Origin: Rhizomys pruinosus
Lineage: Eukaryota > Chordata > Mammalia > Rodentia > Spalacidae
NCBI GenBank assembly: GCA_009823505.1
Contig: VZQC01001071.1
Coordinates: 1,382,612-1,446,611 of the forward strand
Direction of reading: 5' to 3'
DNA: 64,000 nucleotides
Part shown: in pieces, positions 45,791-56,897 of the stretch
Position numbering within the stretch: the stretch's first letter is position 1
How the letters are laid out: each line of letters starts with the position of its first letter
Translations under genes and position numbers: made by a program
Notes under the pieces: generated by a model
The model's input: the letters and a program-made list of their open reading frames with translations, nothing else
Databases searched by the model: none
Told to the model about the DNA's origin: nothing

Positions 45791-46234
45791 CTGGAGATGA
45801 GTAAAAACCAAAGCCTACAGTGAAACACCTCTATGCTGAACCATCATAGCCCAGAGAGTCTGGCTGTTGTGCAGTTCATCACTCAGTTCTCAGCATTTTC
45901 AGTCTGAATGGACTGAGAGTGACAAGTGTCACTGTGAGTACCGAGGAAGTGCACTTCCTCTAGACCTGACACTCCAGATAGAGCACCACCTTGAACACAA
46001 TGACTTGCATTTGCCCATAAGAGGCTAGTTTCTACCTACTAAATCAAATATGTTAAACTCATTTATGCAATGACATTACAGGTCTTAAATAGGTCCCTGT
46101 CAAATACTGCATTAATGGGTATAGGCATAGTAAAACAATTCAAATCATCAAATTATTCTTAATGCATCAAAGACAGGAGCAGCAAAAGGTGGTTGAACAA
46201 TATTTTATTCTCTTGACCACTCCTGACTTCCTTC

Positions 46235-46330
46235 CATCCATCCATCTATCCAACAGGCTGGCCTGGAGTTGCTCCTCCTGTCAACTCCCGAGTGCTGGGA
46301 TTCTAGGTGTGTACCATACCCTGGACAAGC
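46235..46330 (-). mobile_element. B1 SINE fragment
   Basis: aacaggctggcctggagttg to gtgtgtaccata. Confidence 0.6.
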
Positions 46331-46756
46331 TTTATTTCTAATTAGAGAATCACTTAAATGAAAGTCCAGGTAACCCATGGAACAACAGAACTCAGAATCT
46401 GACTGTCTACTCAGCCCTTTAACTGTTCTTGGCTCAAGGAGACCTTCTCCCCAGAGAAGGTCTGCACACAATGACTGCTTATATCCAAAAGAATATCAAG
46501 GAAATAGCAATATAATTTAACTTAAAATGATGCCACATGTCACCACATTCCTAAAAATAAACAACTAGTTACCTCCAAACAATCCTAGACAGCAGCTTCC
46601 CAGGACATTTCACTTCCTTATGACATTTTTAAAAAAATATTCTGTATGTTTTCATTCTATGGGTTAAATTTATAGCTTAAGTTCCTATCCACTAGAACTT
46701 GGGCCTCCTGATGAATCCATGTGCAAACTAACCACGGTGTGACTGTTCTTGACATA

Positions 46757-46771
46757 CATACATACATACAT

Positions 46772-46818
<47 letters not shown>

Positions 46819-46822
46819 TTTT
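46757..46822. repeat. (CATA)n/(TTTA)n microsatellite
   Basis: catacatacatacat followed by about 13 TTTA units. Confidence 0.95.
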
Positions 46823-46824
46823 CT

Positions 46825-46965
46825 GAGACAGGTCTCCTTTTAGGCCCAGCTGGCCTGGAATTTGCTATACAGATCAGGCTGGCTGGCCTCCATCTCAGAG
46901 ATTCACCTATCTCTGCCACCCAAGTGCTGGGATTAAAATTGTGTGCCACCACACCAGGCCCTGAT
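46825..46965 (-). mobile_element. B1 SINE
   Basis: Antisense, gagacaggtctccttttagg to gccaccacaccagg. The (TTTA)n is probably its expanded tail. Confidence 0.85.
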
Positions 46966-47034
46966 GGACCTATTTTAATAAATTACAATTCTCCCATTTC
47001 TTTACAAAACTACTTTTTTTTTTTTCTTATGGGG

Positions 47035-47265
47035 TATGTTCTTTTTCTATAATTTCCTGATTGATTTTTAGGAGTGTTTTGCCTGCATGTACGTAGTAGG
47101 TAAACCATGTGCATGCAGTGCCTACAGTGGCCAGAAGAGGACATTGGACACCCTGGAACTGGAGTTAGGGATGGCTGTTAGCCACCACATGGGTGCTGGG
47201 AACCAAACTTAGATCCTCTGCAAGAGGAACAAGTGCTCTTACCCACTAAGCCATCTCTCTTACCA
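47035..47265 (-). mobile_element. B3-like SINE (old)
   Basis: Antisense, gagtgttttgcctgcatgta to gccatctctcttacc. Confidence 0.78.
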
Positions 47266-47289
47266 TGTGGTATATTCTTAAAGGACAGT

Positions 47290-47450
47290 ATCTGACTTAT
47301 TTTTTGACCCCAGACAGGGACTCACGTAGTCTAGGCTGGTGTTGAGCTCACTATATAGCCAAGGATGATTTTGATCATCCTTATCCTCAGGTCACTACCT
47401 CCCACATAGTGGAATTAAGTAAGTGTATACCATGACAGCAACACCTGGCA
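47290..47450 (-). mobile_element. B1 SINE (old)
   Basis: Antisense, cagacagggactcacgtagt to acagcaacacctgg. Confidence 0.6.
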
Positions 47451-47482
47451 ATTTCTGACCTTTAAAATGTTAAGAACCCAGG

Positions 47483-47740
47483 GCTGGAGAGATGGCCTAG
47501 CGGTTAAGAGCGCCAACCGCTCTTGCAGAGGACCCAGGTTCGATCCCCAGCACCCACATGGCAGCCGAGAGCTGTCTGAGACTCCAATTCCAGGAGAACT
47601 CCAGTTCCAGGGGAGTCCGACACCCTCTTCTGACCTCCGCGGCATTGCACGTCATGGGTGCACAGACTTGCATGCAGACAATACATTCATACACATACGG
47701 AAATAAAAAAAAAATAAAAAAATAAAAAAAAAATTTTAAA
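47483..47740 (+). mobile_element. B3-like SINE, duplicated-17 subtype, with target duplication
   Basis: AAAATGTTAAGAACC flanks both sides. Head gggctggagagatggcctag. Confidence 0.95.
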
Positions 47741-47757
47741 AAAAATGTTAAGAACCT

Positions 47758-47900
47758 GGAGCTGGGAGTGTAACTCAGTTGGTTAGACTGCTTGTCTAAC
47801 ATACACAAGTTCCTGCAGTTTATTCTCCATTACCACATAAAACTGAACAGCAGTGAGTTTGAATCAACATGGGATACATAAGACCCTGCCTCAAAAAAAG
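47758..47900 (+). mobile_element. B4-type SINE (ID head plus B1 end)
   Basis: gagctgggagtgtaactcag is an ID-type tRNA head and agaccctgcctcaaaaaaa a B1-type end. Confidence 0.75.
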
Positions 47901-48298
47901 AGCTTAGAAACTAAAGACTTTCACAAAAACATTTATGTCTATACATTAGCATTGACCTGAAAGGAGGGGACAGACCTTTCAACAAGTATCAAAGAGATTC
48001 TTAGCTTCAAAAATGTACCAATTATGGTATTAACAAATGTTAATCAAGTATCAACTAATTAAATTTAATTTTAAATGCAATAAACAGGCCATATCTGATA
48101 TTTGCTAGGAAATAGGGGATTAAAAATCAGAGCTAGTTATACACATTAGAGATTGCCTTTGGCATAGGTTTTAAAGGGCTTTTCATATTATATTACCTTT
48201 TCTCCAAAGATACTTGTTTCTTCTTTTCTCCAAACCATGTTACTGTCCCATATTTATTTTCTAAGCAATTTCTACTTGGCCAGACATTACAAAAAGAG

Positions 48299-48327
48299 GA
48301 GATAGATAGATAGATAGATAGATAGAC

Positions 48328-48362
<35 letters not shown>

Positions 48363-48456
48363 AGATAGATAGATAGAGGAGAGGGGGAGGGGAAGGGAAA
48401 AGGGGGAGAGGGAAGGAGGAAAGGAGAGAGGGAGGGAAGGAGGGAGGGAGGGAGGG
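48299..48456. repeat. (GATA)n followed by a polypurine (GGGA/GGAA)n tract
   Basis: GATA units 48299-48376, then pure purine sequence to 48456. Confidence 0.95.
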
Positions 48457-48484
48457 AACAAATTGAATGACTGTGGGCACCTGC

Positions 48485-48640
48485 TCTGTTTTCTTGGGGG
48501 TTTTAGTTTTTGTGAAACAGGCTCTCTGTATCCCAGACTAGCCACCAACTCACTGTGAGGCTTAAACTGGTTCAAACTCACTGCAATCCTCCCTTCTCAC
48601 CTTGTGAGTGCTGCGGTTACAAGCAGGAACCACCATAACT
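48485..48640 (-). mobile_element. B1 SINE (old)
   Basis: Antisense, tgtgaaacaggctctctgta to ggaaccaccataac. Confidence 0.7.
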
Positions 48641-49067
48641 AAACAGATTCATCACTACAGGTAACCTGCAATTCTGCTTGACAGCAGCCACGCCTCTTCT
48701 CAGAACATCACAGAGTGTCACAGTAGTACTTTAAGCATTCACAGCAAAGGGTACACAGAATGATCCAAAAAAATCGAGCAAAAGTAGTGGGGTCAGAATG
48801 GAGGGCTGAGACTCCACAGCCAAGGAAGAGAGGTTCTCAAAAGCAGGAGCTTCTCCATGCTGTTTCCACTAGGGCTTCTCTGAGGACCTGCTTAGAGTTT
48901 TCTGTGGGGTTTTCAGAAGTCCCCAATAAGAACTGCGGAAGTCACAGGGGTCAGTCTTAAGGCCTATGGCAGTTTTAGGATAGTGATCTTAATTCACGGC
49001 TGCTGATTTTTAAAATTTTTATTCTAAAAGAGTCTCATTAACATTCAGAGAAATCAGTATTTCAGAA

Positions 49068-49378
49068 GTGTTCAGTTCGTGTGTGGGGGAGGGAGGAGCA
49101 CATGCGTGTGGAAGCCAGGGGTCTACCTCAGGTGTCATACTTCAGGCACCAACCACCTTGTCTTTCATTGTTCTGTTCTGTGCTGTACTGAGGCAGGCTC
49201 TCTCACTGGTCTGGAGCTTGCCAACTAGGCTAGGAAGCCCAGTGACCTGCCTATCTTGCCTCCCCAAAGCTGGGATTACAAACCCAAAGAGCCATGCCAG
49301 CCTATTTTCTGTGGGCTCTGGAGACTGACTCAGGTCATGCCTGCATGGCAGACAGTAGCCTGAGCCATCTCCCAGTCT
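49068..49378 (-). mobile_element. B4/RSINE-type SINE
   Basis: Antisense, gtgtggaagccaggggtcta to ctgagccatctcccagtc. Confidence 0.75.
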
Positions 49379-49412
49379 GTGTTGCAATTCTTAACTACTT
49401 TAAAAGATAAAA

Positions 49413-49582
49413 GCAGGCTGAGTGTGGTGGCGCACACCTTTAATCACAGCACTAGGGAGGCAGGCAGATCTCTGTGAGTTCAAGGCCAGCCTGGGCCCTT
49501 GAGCCAGCCTAGAGCCTCATAGCAAGCTCTAGGCCAGCTCGGACTAAAGGGAGACCCTGTCTCAAAACAATAACAAAAAAGA
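49413..49582 (+). mobile_element. B1 SINE with internal duplication
   Basis: The ggccagc/gagccagcctag region around 49484-49540 is partly repeated, lengthening the element. Confidence 0.85.
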
Positions 49583-49741
49583 TAAAAGCAGAGAGCTGCA
49601 ATTGTAAACAATAGATCTATAAAAAATGGTTCTTTAAATGCATATTACTTTTCATTTAAACTGAAATTTTCACCGGTCCCTGACAGGCAGGACAAAAAAG
49701 ATCAAATGGAAACAGCATTTGTTTTTATTCCCTTATTAGTC

Positions 49742-49903
49742 TTTTTTTTTTTTTTTTTGGTGTTTTCGAGACAGGGTCTCCCTGTAGCCCCAGCTGTCCT
49801 GGAACTTGCTCTGTAGACCAGGCTGGCCTTGAACTCACAAAGATCCGCCTGCCTCTGCCTCCCAAGTGCTAGGACTAAAGGCGTGACCTACCACGGCCGG
49901 CTT
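49742..49903 (-). mobile_element. B1 SINE
   Basis: Antisense, poly-T then cgagacagggtctccctgta to acggccggc. Confidence 0.92.
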
Positions 49904-49940
49904 CCCTTATTATTCTTTAAATATAGTTTGGCCATATTAT

Positions 49941-50041
49941 TTTTTTTTTTTTTTACCACCATGTCGGTGCTGGGACTCGAACCCGGGTCCTCTGCAAGAG
50001 CAGTTGGCGTTCCCAACCGCTGAGTCATCTCTCCAGCCCCC
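49941..50041 (-). mobile_element. Monomeric tRNA-head SINE with 12-bp target duplication
   Basis: TGGCCATATTAT at 49929-49940 and 50042-50053. On the minus strand only the B3-like head is present, about 86 nt with B box GGTTCGAGTCC and cagcaccgacatggtgg, followed directly by an A-tail. Confidence 0.9.
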
Positions 50042-50079
50042 TGGCCATATTATATAAACAGATATTAATTTCTCAAAAT

Positions 50080-50205
50080 ATCTATGGTGGCTCACACAGG
50101 GAATCCTAGCACTTGGGCAGCTGGGAGGAGGAAGTTCACAGATTCAAAGCCAGCCTCAACTACAGAGTGAGTTCAAGCTATCCTGAGCTATAGAGCAAGA
50201 CTGTG
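50080..50205 (+). mobile_element. B1 SINE (old)
   Basis: ctatggtggctcacacaggg to gagcaagactgtg. Confidence 0.7.
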
Positions 50206-50207
50206 TG

Positions 50208-50410
50208 TTCAAATACTAGTGTTATCGCCTGCATGTAAGTGTGTGCACTTGCGTCGTGCAATTACTGCCGAGAACAGAAAAATGTGTTGGATCCCCTAGA
50301 ACTGCAGTTATGGGACAGTTATTAGCCACCATGTGGATGCTGGGAATGCAACCTGGGTCCTCTGCAATAGCAACCAGTGCTCTTTCGCCACTAGGCTATC
50401 TTTTCAGCCC
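50208..50410 (-). mobile_element. B3-like SINE
   Basis: Antisense, cgcctgcatgtaagtgtg to aggctatcttttcagccc. Confidence 0.82.
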
Positions 50411-50659
50411 AACACAATTTTTAAAACTATGTTCAAATGTAGAAACGAGTCAAGTACAACTACAGACATAAACTAAATTAAGATCAACAGAGGAGTGTGA
50501 TAAAAATTTAAATTTCCAATAAGCTATACTTCAGCTTAAATGTTATAAATAATATTCTAGTATAGGACACCTTCCATTTTACACTGAAGTCACAGAGTTA
50601 GCTGGAAGTCAGAGTAAGGTAAGTAAAACTGAGAACCTTGTAAAACAAATTAAGATAAG

Positions 50660-50742
50660 AACATATATATATATCTAATATATATATTAGATATATATAT
50701 ATATTAGATATCTAATATATATATATATTAGATATATATATG
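50660..50742. repeat. AT-rich self-complementary tract
   Basis: Alternating TA runs separated by tctaatata and atattagata blocks that are mutual inverted repeats. Confidence 0.95.
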
Positions 50743-50921
50743 GAAAACTAAAACTTAGAAGACAGAAAGAGTTATCTATCAACCACCACCAAAGAACAGA
50801 CATAGTAGGTCTCTGAAAAAAGCAGTGGATGTGACAACTTAAACTAGCTTTTTCTCTTCAACATTAACTTTTTCTTTATCAGTATCTTATTTACGTCTTC
50901 CTGTATTTACCTTACAGAAAC

Positions 50922-50929
<8 letters not shown>

Positions 50930-50967
<38 letters not shown>
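50930..50967. repeat. (CA)n microsatellite
   Basis: About 18 CA units in an HBS1L intron. Confidence 0.95.
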
Positions 50968-50968
<1 letters not shown>

Positions 50969-51413
50969 TCAATCAAAGGTATTATGTATCAGATACAGAT
51001 ATAAACATGACCAAAGCTGTTAATTTATTCTAAAATTCAAACTTCAAAATGACAGACTGCGGGTCACTGACTAGCTACTACCAAGTTAGGTTCACATTTA
51101 ATTTCTTCTACAGAATTATAGTATCTGCCTGGTGTGTATACATCTGGTTCAGACTTGACCAGACTTCATGAATTAGTGCCAAAAACAGAATGCTACCACA
51201 GTTAGAAAGGTGTATGTACCCACATATGTATCACAACAGAAAAAATCGTTTAATGTTTTCACATTTTAATGCTCAACAGTTAGTATCATTTTGACAGTTA
51301 GTTACAATTTCAGTAAGAGGTTATTTACTTTGGAGTTATAACTAGACTACTTAAAAAAAAATCTGCTGTCTCAAGACTTGTTTAGCAAAAGCACTTTGCA
51401 GATGAATGAATAC

Positions 51414-51518
51414 CTTTTGCAGTACAAGTTTCATTGGGTGGCATTGCTAACAGTCGGTCGCCAGTCTGAATATAACCAGCTTCGATTTTACCAGTCACAC
51501 AGAATCCAGATCCTTGAT
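51414..51518 (-). CDS. HBS1L: HBS1L coding exon, domain II beta-barrel
   Basis: This 105-nt exon encodes [19 protein letters not shown] followed by [15 protein letters not shown], with split Asp and Gly codons at its ends. [11 protein letters not shown] is the domain II signature of eEF1A/eRF3/HBS1L proteins. The acceptor is ttgcag/ATCAAG and the donor is AAAG/gtatt. Confidence 0.96.
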
Positions 51519-51679
51519 CTGCAAAACATTTCAAAATCTTCAGAAGCATATAGTAATGCTACCTGGTAATTAATACTGTGGCATTTATTTTCTACACAGT
51601 TATATAAACCAGCAGTTAAAGGAACACTGAGCAACAGACATTCCAAAATCTTTAAGACATGTACTAATTATGGCACCAC

Positions 51680-51912
51680 ACTTTATTTATTTTTTATGTG
51701 TATGAATGTACTGTCTGCATGTAGGTCTGGGCACCCATGTTGTGCAATGTCATGGAGGTCAGAGGAGGGTGTCGGATTCCCCCTGGAACTGGAGTTCTCC
51801 TGGAATTGGAGTTACAGACAGTTCTTAGTTGCCATGTGGGTGCTGGGGATCGAACCCGGGTCCTCTGCAAGAGCAGTCGGCGCTCTTAACCGCTAGGCCA
51901 TCTCTCCAGCCC
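51680..51912 (-). mobile_element. B3-like SINE, duplicated-17 subtype
   Basis: Antisense (sense with HBS1L), about 160 bp on the 5' side of an HBS1L exon. Head ends ccatctctccagccc. Confidence 0.93.
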
Positions 51913-52073
51913 TCTACTATTTTTTTTTTAAATAAAAGTATTCAGATTATAAAGTGAAGGTTGGTTACTTCTTTAAACATTTATTGAGTGATTAATAAAT
52001 ACTGGGTATTTTTCCTACCTCTGGGTATAAGAGGAGAAAATAGAAGCTACTACCTATAAGGAATTTATACCAG

Positions 52074-52334
52074 GGGCTGGAGAGATAGCCTAGCGGTTAA
52101 GAGCACCAACTGCTCTTCCAGAGGACCCGGGTTCGATCCCCAATACCCACATGGCAGCTGAGAACCATCCGTAACTCCAATTCCAGGAGAACTCCCAGTT
52201 CCAGGGGAATCCGATGCCCTCTTCTGACCTCCGCGGCAAAGCATGACACAGGTGCACAAACCTACATGCAGACAATACATTCATACAAATTAATTAATTA
52301 AATAATTTTTTAATTAATTAATTAAAAAATTTTT
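52074..52334 (+). mobile_element. B3-like SINE, duplicated-17 subtype, with 16-bp target duplication
   Basis: AAGGAATTTATACCAG at 52058-52073 and 52335-52350. TTAA-type tail. Confidence 0.95.
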
Positions 52335-52456
52335 AAGGAATTTATACCAGAAAAGAGAAGGAAATAAGCAAGGACACTGAGGGGCAGGAGGGATGGGCAT
52401 GGGGGACAGAAACACTATTCACAAGAAACAGAAAGACATGCATCTGAGAGTCAGTG

Positions 52457-52517
52457 ACAGCCACAGGACGCAGCTCAGTGGTACAGCACTTGTCCACCAT
52501 GTGCAAGGTCCTGGATG
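52457..52517 (+). mobile_element. ID SINE fragment
   Basis: gacgcagctcagtggtacag with tgcaaggtcctgg, an ID (tRNA-Ala-type) head. Confidence 0.65.
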
Positions 52518-52519
52518 AG

Positions 52520-53380
52520 AGGAAGACAGAAGGGAGAACTAAGGAGAAAAACCATTAATAGTCGTGGTGAATTTCAAGTGACTCTGAGAGTCAGGTACAT
52601 TTCCTGTTCTGAGGCAGGGGCCAGGAAGGAACAGGCTTAGGTTGGGGAAAGAGATTTAGTAAACATCAAGATATGAGGAATAAGGGAACTTAGGGGAACT
52701 TTCAGACATTAGTTCATGAAAAGCACGTGGAGTAAGAAGAGACGTAATGCACAAGAACACTGTTTCTGAGTCAGAGAATGCGAATCCTACGCATTGAGGA
52801 AATAGGCCAGAGAAACAGGGTAGCAGGGGAAAGTGGGTCACAGAAACCCAGGGAGAAAAGTTTCATTGTGGATATGACAACCATTATCAAAAATAATGCA
52901 AATTCAAGTAACAGAGAAGTCAGAACTAGAAAGCATGTGTTGACATGCAAACAGGTTCTCTCACTAGACACACCGAGGGAGCGTGAAAAGGCAGAAGCCA
53001 GGAAGCAGCCCAAAGAGAGATCAGGAGTAACAAGGAGTCACCCAGCACAAGTTAAATCAGCTGGGTCTTGTGTTTTTAACAGATAGTGGGCACAAAAACT
53101 AGCAGAGAAACAACTATAGCACTGCATGAACACCACAGGGTTGGGGCTGCAAAGAACAGAGTGGGATGCCTGTGTAGATAAACATAACAGCTGTCAATTT
53201 ATTGTTCTTCAGTGTCAAACCCACGCTTCATTTTCTGCTTCGATAATGGCAATTTGGGAACAATTTTTAGCTTTATTGTACCAATGATTCCAATATATCA
53301 ATATTATATAGTTTAATTAATTAAGATCCTTCATTCTATTTTATAATTTTCTATATAGGGTCTTCTAAACTTTATTTTAT
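52520..53380 (-). other. HBS1L intron, unclassified sequence
   Basis: No named repeat. The open frame at 52778-53086 has no family I recognise. Confidence 0.4.
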
Positions 53381-53384
53381 TTTA

Positions 53385-53530
53385 TTTTATTTTTTTTTTG
53401 GTGGGATATCCCTAGTCCCAGCCCACCTGGAAATCACTATATGGATCAGGCTGGCCTCCATCTCACAGAGATCTGCTTACCTCTGCTTCCCAAGGGCTAG
53501 GAAAAAGGCATGCCCAACCACACCCAGCCC
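53385..53530 (-). mobile_element. B1 SINE (old)
   Basis: Antisense, ggtgggatatccctagtccc to accacacccagcc. Confidence 0.8.
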
Positions 53531-53824
53531 TTCTACACATACATCCTTAGGTATTTAATGTAACACCTCTCCATCAGAGTCTGAACCTTTCATAAGTTTG
53601 TCCTTCCTCATGTCTAAGGTACCACACAGGATTTCCTGGTACCTTATGGCTAGTCTTTTATGATAATGATTCTTGGTATGAAACTTCCCACTTTGCCTAG
53701 ATGTGAAACTCTGTCCTCCCTAGACTTATACAGAGCATCAGACAACAGGCAAGCAAACAGTAAATCAGGAAACATGGGTAGATACATTACCAATATGGAT
53801 CTTTCTTAAATTCAGAATAATTTT

Positions 53825-54018
53825 TTATTATTTTTTAAATTATATTTACTTATTATTTGTGTCTGTCTGTCTGCCTGCCTGCCTGTCTGTTCAGAAAGTC
53901 AGAGAACAACTTTCAGAAGTATATTCTCCCCTTCTACCACATGGGGTCAGGGGACTGAACTGAGGTTCTCAGACTTGGTGGCAATTGCCTTTACCAACTG
54001 AACTATCTCACCAGCCTC
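53825..54018 (-). mobile_element. tRNA-headed SINE (B3/B4 type)
   Basis: Antisense, with gtctgtctgtctgcctgcc simple repeat at 53863-53890, ending actgaactatctcaccagcc. Confidence 0.65.
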
Positions 54019-54344
54019 TCAATCTGGATCTTAGGCTGTTAAGAAATGGTAAATGAACCCATTTGTTGAGTCACTGTGAAAATTAAAGATATCCAAAGAC
54101 TGAAAAAAAGTACATGGTTAGAAAAATAAAGGTTAGTTTTCTTACACATGGCAGGTGAAATAAAATGGGAAATGGCAAGTAAATTAAAGGATGTTCTAAG
54201 CAGAGAAGCTATGGGACGAGAACTGTGAAATTTAACATTATGTTGGCACTGGTCCCTACATGGGAATAGACAAGGAAGAATCTGCAGATAATAACTTAGC
54301 CCAAGAAAACAGGACACAAAATAGAAAGGCCAAGCAATACTTAC

Positions 54345-54413
54345 CTTTAAAGACATCTGACACACACAATCTAAAAGGCTTGTCAATAGATCGTTGAGGA
54401 GGCTTGAAGGAAT
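54345..54413 (-). CDS. HBS1L: HBS1L coding exon, linker to domain II
   Basis: This 69-nt exon encodes the end of a split Asp, then [20 protein letters not shown], then FK, then the first base of the next Asp. This is the inter-domain linker and first strand of beta-barrel domain II, the part of Hbs1 that helps dock Pelota/Dom34. The acceptor is tcccag/ATTCCT and the donor is AAAG/gtaag, a strong consensus. Confidence 0.96.
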
Positions 54414-54457
54414 CTGGGAGAAAATGGCAAAAAGCAAGGCTTAATTTAAAATGTGAA

Positions 54458-54545
54458 GCTGTGGATGTTGCTCAGTGATGGAGCACATGCTTAGCTTACA
54501 CAAGGCCCTGAAGTCCAATTCCCACACCCTCAAACCCCCAAAGAA
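54458..54545 (+). mobile_element. ID SINE
   Basis: gctgtggatgttgctcagtg with cacaaggccctgaagtccaa. It lies just upstream (5' side) of the HBS1L exon at 54345-54413. Confidence 0.7.
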
Positions 54546-54905
54546 ATCTTTGTACTTTCTCTAGTGTGCCCATTACAGTTCACTTCTACTAAAACAATTT
54601 TGTAAATAGTAACAGTAAATAACTGTCTTTCATATACTTTACATTTATAAGAGGTAGTTCCCACATATTGCTTTAATTAACTTTAAACACAGTCTGTGAG
54701 ACAGGTAACAGCAGTAAAGTAGCTTCAGAAAGCTGAGGATTAGTGTAAATATTACATGTCATTTCCAAACTACAAACCTGGTTTCTCTGATTATAAATCC
54801 TATGCTTTTTCATGTACATTACTGTCTCTATAAAAAACTCTAAATAATACTTAATATTAAGTTTATAACATTAAAGCATTAAAATTAGGGTAACAGTATA
54901 CCTAC

Positions 54906-55023
54906 CAATTTGTTCTAGCAAACAAAATCCTTTATACCATTTTGTGAGGTCACTTAACTGAGAACTTGTGATTAAATTCTCACCACTGAGACCACTTGTA
55001 GGGATGAAGGCTACATCACTCTC
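54906..55023 (-). CDS. HBS1L: HBS1L coding exon, G5 region and end of G domain
   Basis: This 118-nt exon begins [17 protein letters not shown], and TSGLSG is the G5 loop. It continues [13 protein letters not shown] and ends with one base of a split Asp codon. The acceptor is taatag/GAGAGT and the donor is ATTG/gtagg. The segment [10 protein letters not shown] differs at a few positions from the human protein as I recall it, in a loop expected to vary. Confidence 0.96.
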
Positions 55024-55539
55024 CTATTAAAAGATGGAATGTATAGGCTGAATTACAGCATTGCCTAAACAAGGCTCATCATTTCCACAATTGAACCAAG
55101 TTTGCAAATAGTGACTGAGTTTTTCAAAAGGTAACCGGAATCACAAAACAATAGGCCTGAGGTTTTTTACACACCCAACAATTTTTTTAATTTTGGCAGA
55201 TTTTGCAAACATTAAAGTATTTTTACCTGTTGATACAGGCATATTACAAATTTTGCTGAAGAAATTCTTTTCTGCCTATATCCCCCATGACTCCCTTATG
55301 CTATCTAAAGTAACAGGTGTAGGAAATCTTTTGCTTATATGAAACCTAGGACAAATATATGCAATATGCAAGTGTTTAAAAAGTCAGGAACATATTACAT
55401 ACATACGTAACAGATATGTGGAAGAAATAAAGAAAAAAGAATTAAGCATATTTAAGAATATCAATGTATTAGCTGTTTTCTCCTACCAGTAAAATGACAT
55501 ATATATAGAAATAAAGAAGCTAATTTAAAATTATCATAC

Positions 55540-55614
55540 CTTAAAACCTGCTTGCTTAAGAAAGTGCCCAAGTTTTCCAGTAATCTCTTGAAATCTTTCT
55601 TGTTGCCAACTGAC
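55540..55614 (-). CDS. HBS1L: HBS1L coding exon, G domain
   Basis: This 75-nt exon is exactly 25 codons ([11 protein letters not shown] ... KQAGFK), phase 0/0. The acceptor is tttcag/GTCAGT and the donor is AAG/gtatg. It forms the helix after NKMD. Human has VNW where this has VSW (from memory), a conservative change. Confidence 0.96.
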
Positions 55615-55748
55615 CTGAAAAAGGACCATTTTATACTCTCAATTATGCTAGAGAATATGATACATAAAATTTTAATTTCTATGTGATATAAATAATCAAG
55701 GCTATATAAAATATAAATATAAACATCTATTAAAATTAAAACGTGGAT

Positions 55749-55985
55749 GGGCTGGAGAGATGGCCTAGCGGTTAAGAGCGCCGACCGCTCTTGCAGAGGA
55801 CCCGGGTTCGATCCCCAGCACCCACATGGAGGCTGAGAACCGTCTGTAACTCCAATTCCAGGAGAACTCCAGTTCCAGGGGAATCCAAGACCCTCTTCTG
55901 ACCTCCGCGGCATTGCACGACACGGGTGCACAGACCTATAGGTAAACAGTACATTCATACACATAAATAAATAAAATTAAAAAAA
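55749..55985 (+). mobile_element. B3-like SINE, duplicated-17 subtype, with target duplication
   Basis: ATTAAAATTAAAAC with gtgga / atgga flanks both sides. Almost undamaged head with cgccgaccgctc. Confidence 0.95.
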
Positions 55986-56556
55986 AATTAAAATTAAAAC
56001 ATGGAAAGTATGACCTAAAATTAACTTTTCCTAAAACAGAAAACCTACAAACAATCTCTAATACATTCTGAACCTGTTACTTATGCCAAGAGTGATTTCA
56101 AATTTGATTTGAAGAGAAAGTGAGTAATTTATTCAAGCTGTAATTTATTCCAAGGATCAACCGTTAGATGAAAACAAAAGCACTGATATCCAAATCAGCC
56201 AAGCAGACTTAAAAAGTAAATGTAATATTAGCTCTGCATAATATGCAATATTAGGTTTAAGTGGACCAGTGTATACAACTTCTGTGGAAACATGTGCTAA
56301 ATATGATAGACTTAGAAAAATAAAGGGCGAAGACTTGTGTGTCCGAAGCAGCAGCAGAATCCTGCAAGCTGAGTACATCATGGGTGCCTAATCGAACTTT
56401 CAATTTTTCTCTAAATTTGAAATTTTTCACATAAAAGTACTGGGGAAAAGTTAAAACAGCATGGAAGGATGAATAAGAAAAGAACTAATGGAGAATACTG
56501 GTGACTATCAGACCCTAGGGTGAAAAAAATATCTAAACATAAAAATAAATCACATA

Positions 56557-56790
56557 TGAGGCTGGAGAGCTGGCTCAAAGGTTAAGAGTACTGCCTGCTC
56601 TTGCAGAGGACTTGGGTTCCCAGCACCCACACTGAGACTAACAACAGTCTGAAACTCTAGTTCCAGGGGATCCAATGTCATCTTCTGGGCATTCCATGAC
56701 ATGGATGCAGTTACATACATAGATACGCATACATACATGCAGGCAATATACTCATACACATAAAATAAAAATAATAAATACATTTAAAAG
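56557..56790 (+). mobile_element. B3-like SINE (old)
   Basis: gaggctggagagctggctca to atacacataaaataaaaata. Single 17-bp unit. Confidence 0.85.
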
Positions 56791-56840
56791 AAATCACTAT
56801 ATGTGAGTATATGTACAAATAAACAAAATACAAAATGATG

Positions 56841-56886
56841 AAATGATACAAATAACTCCAAATATGATACAAATAACTCCAAATAT
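56841..56886. repeat. Short tandem duplication
   Basis: atgatacaaataactccaaat occurs twice in direct succession. Confidence 0.85.
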
Positions 56887-56897
56887 TAATATGTTCA

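Noticed and set aside
52778..53086. 102-codon plus-strand frame, charged, in an HBS1L intron
   Set aside because: Purine-rich DNA gives Lys/Arg/Glu-rich frames. No start context, homologue or splice structure seen.
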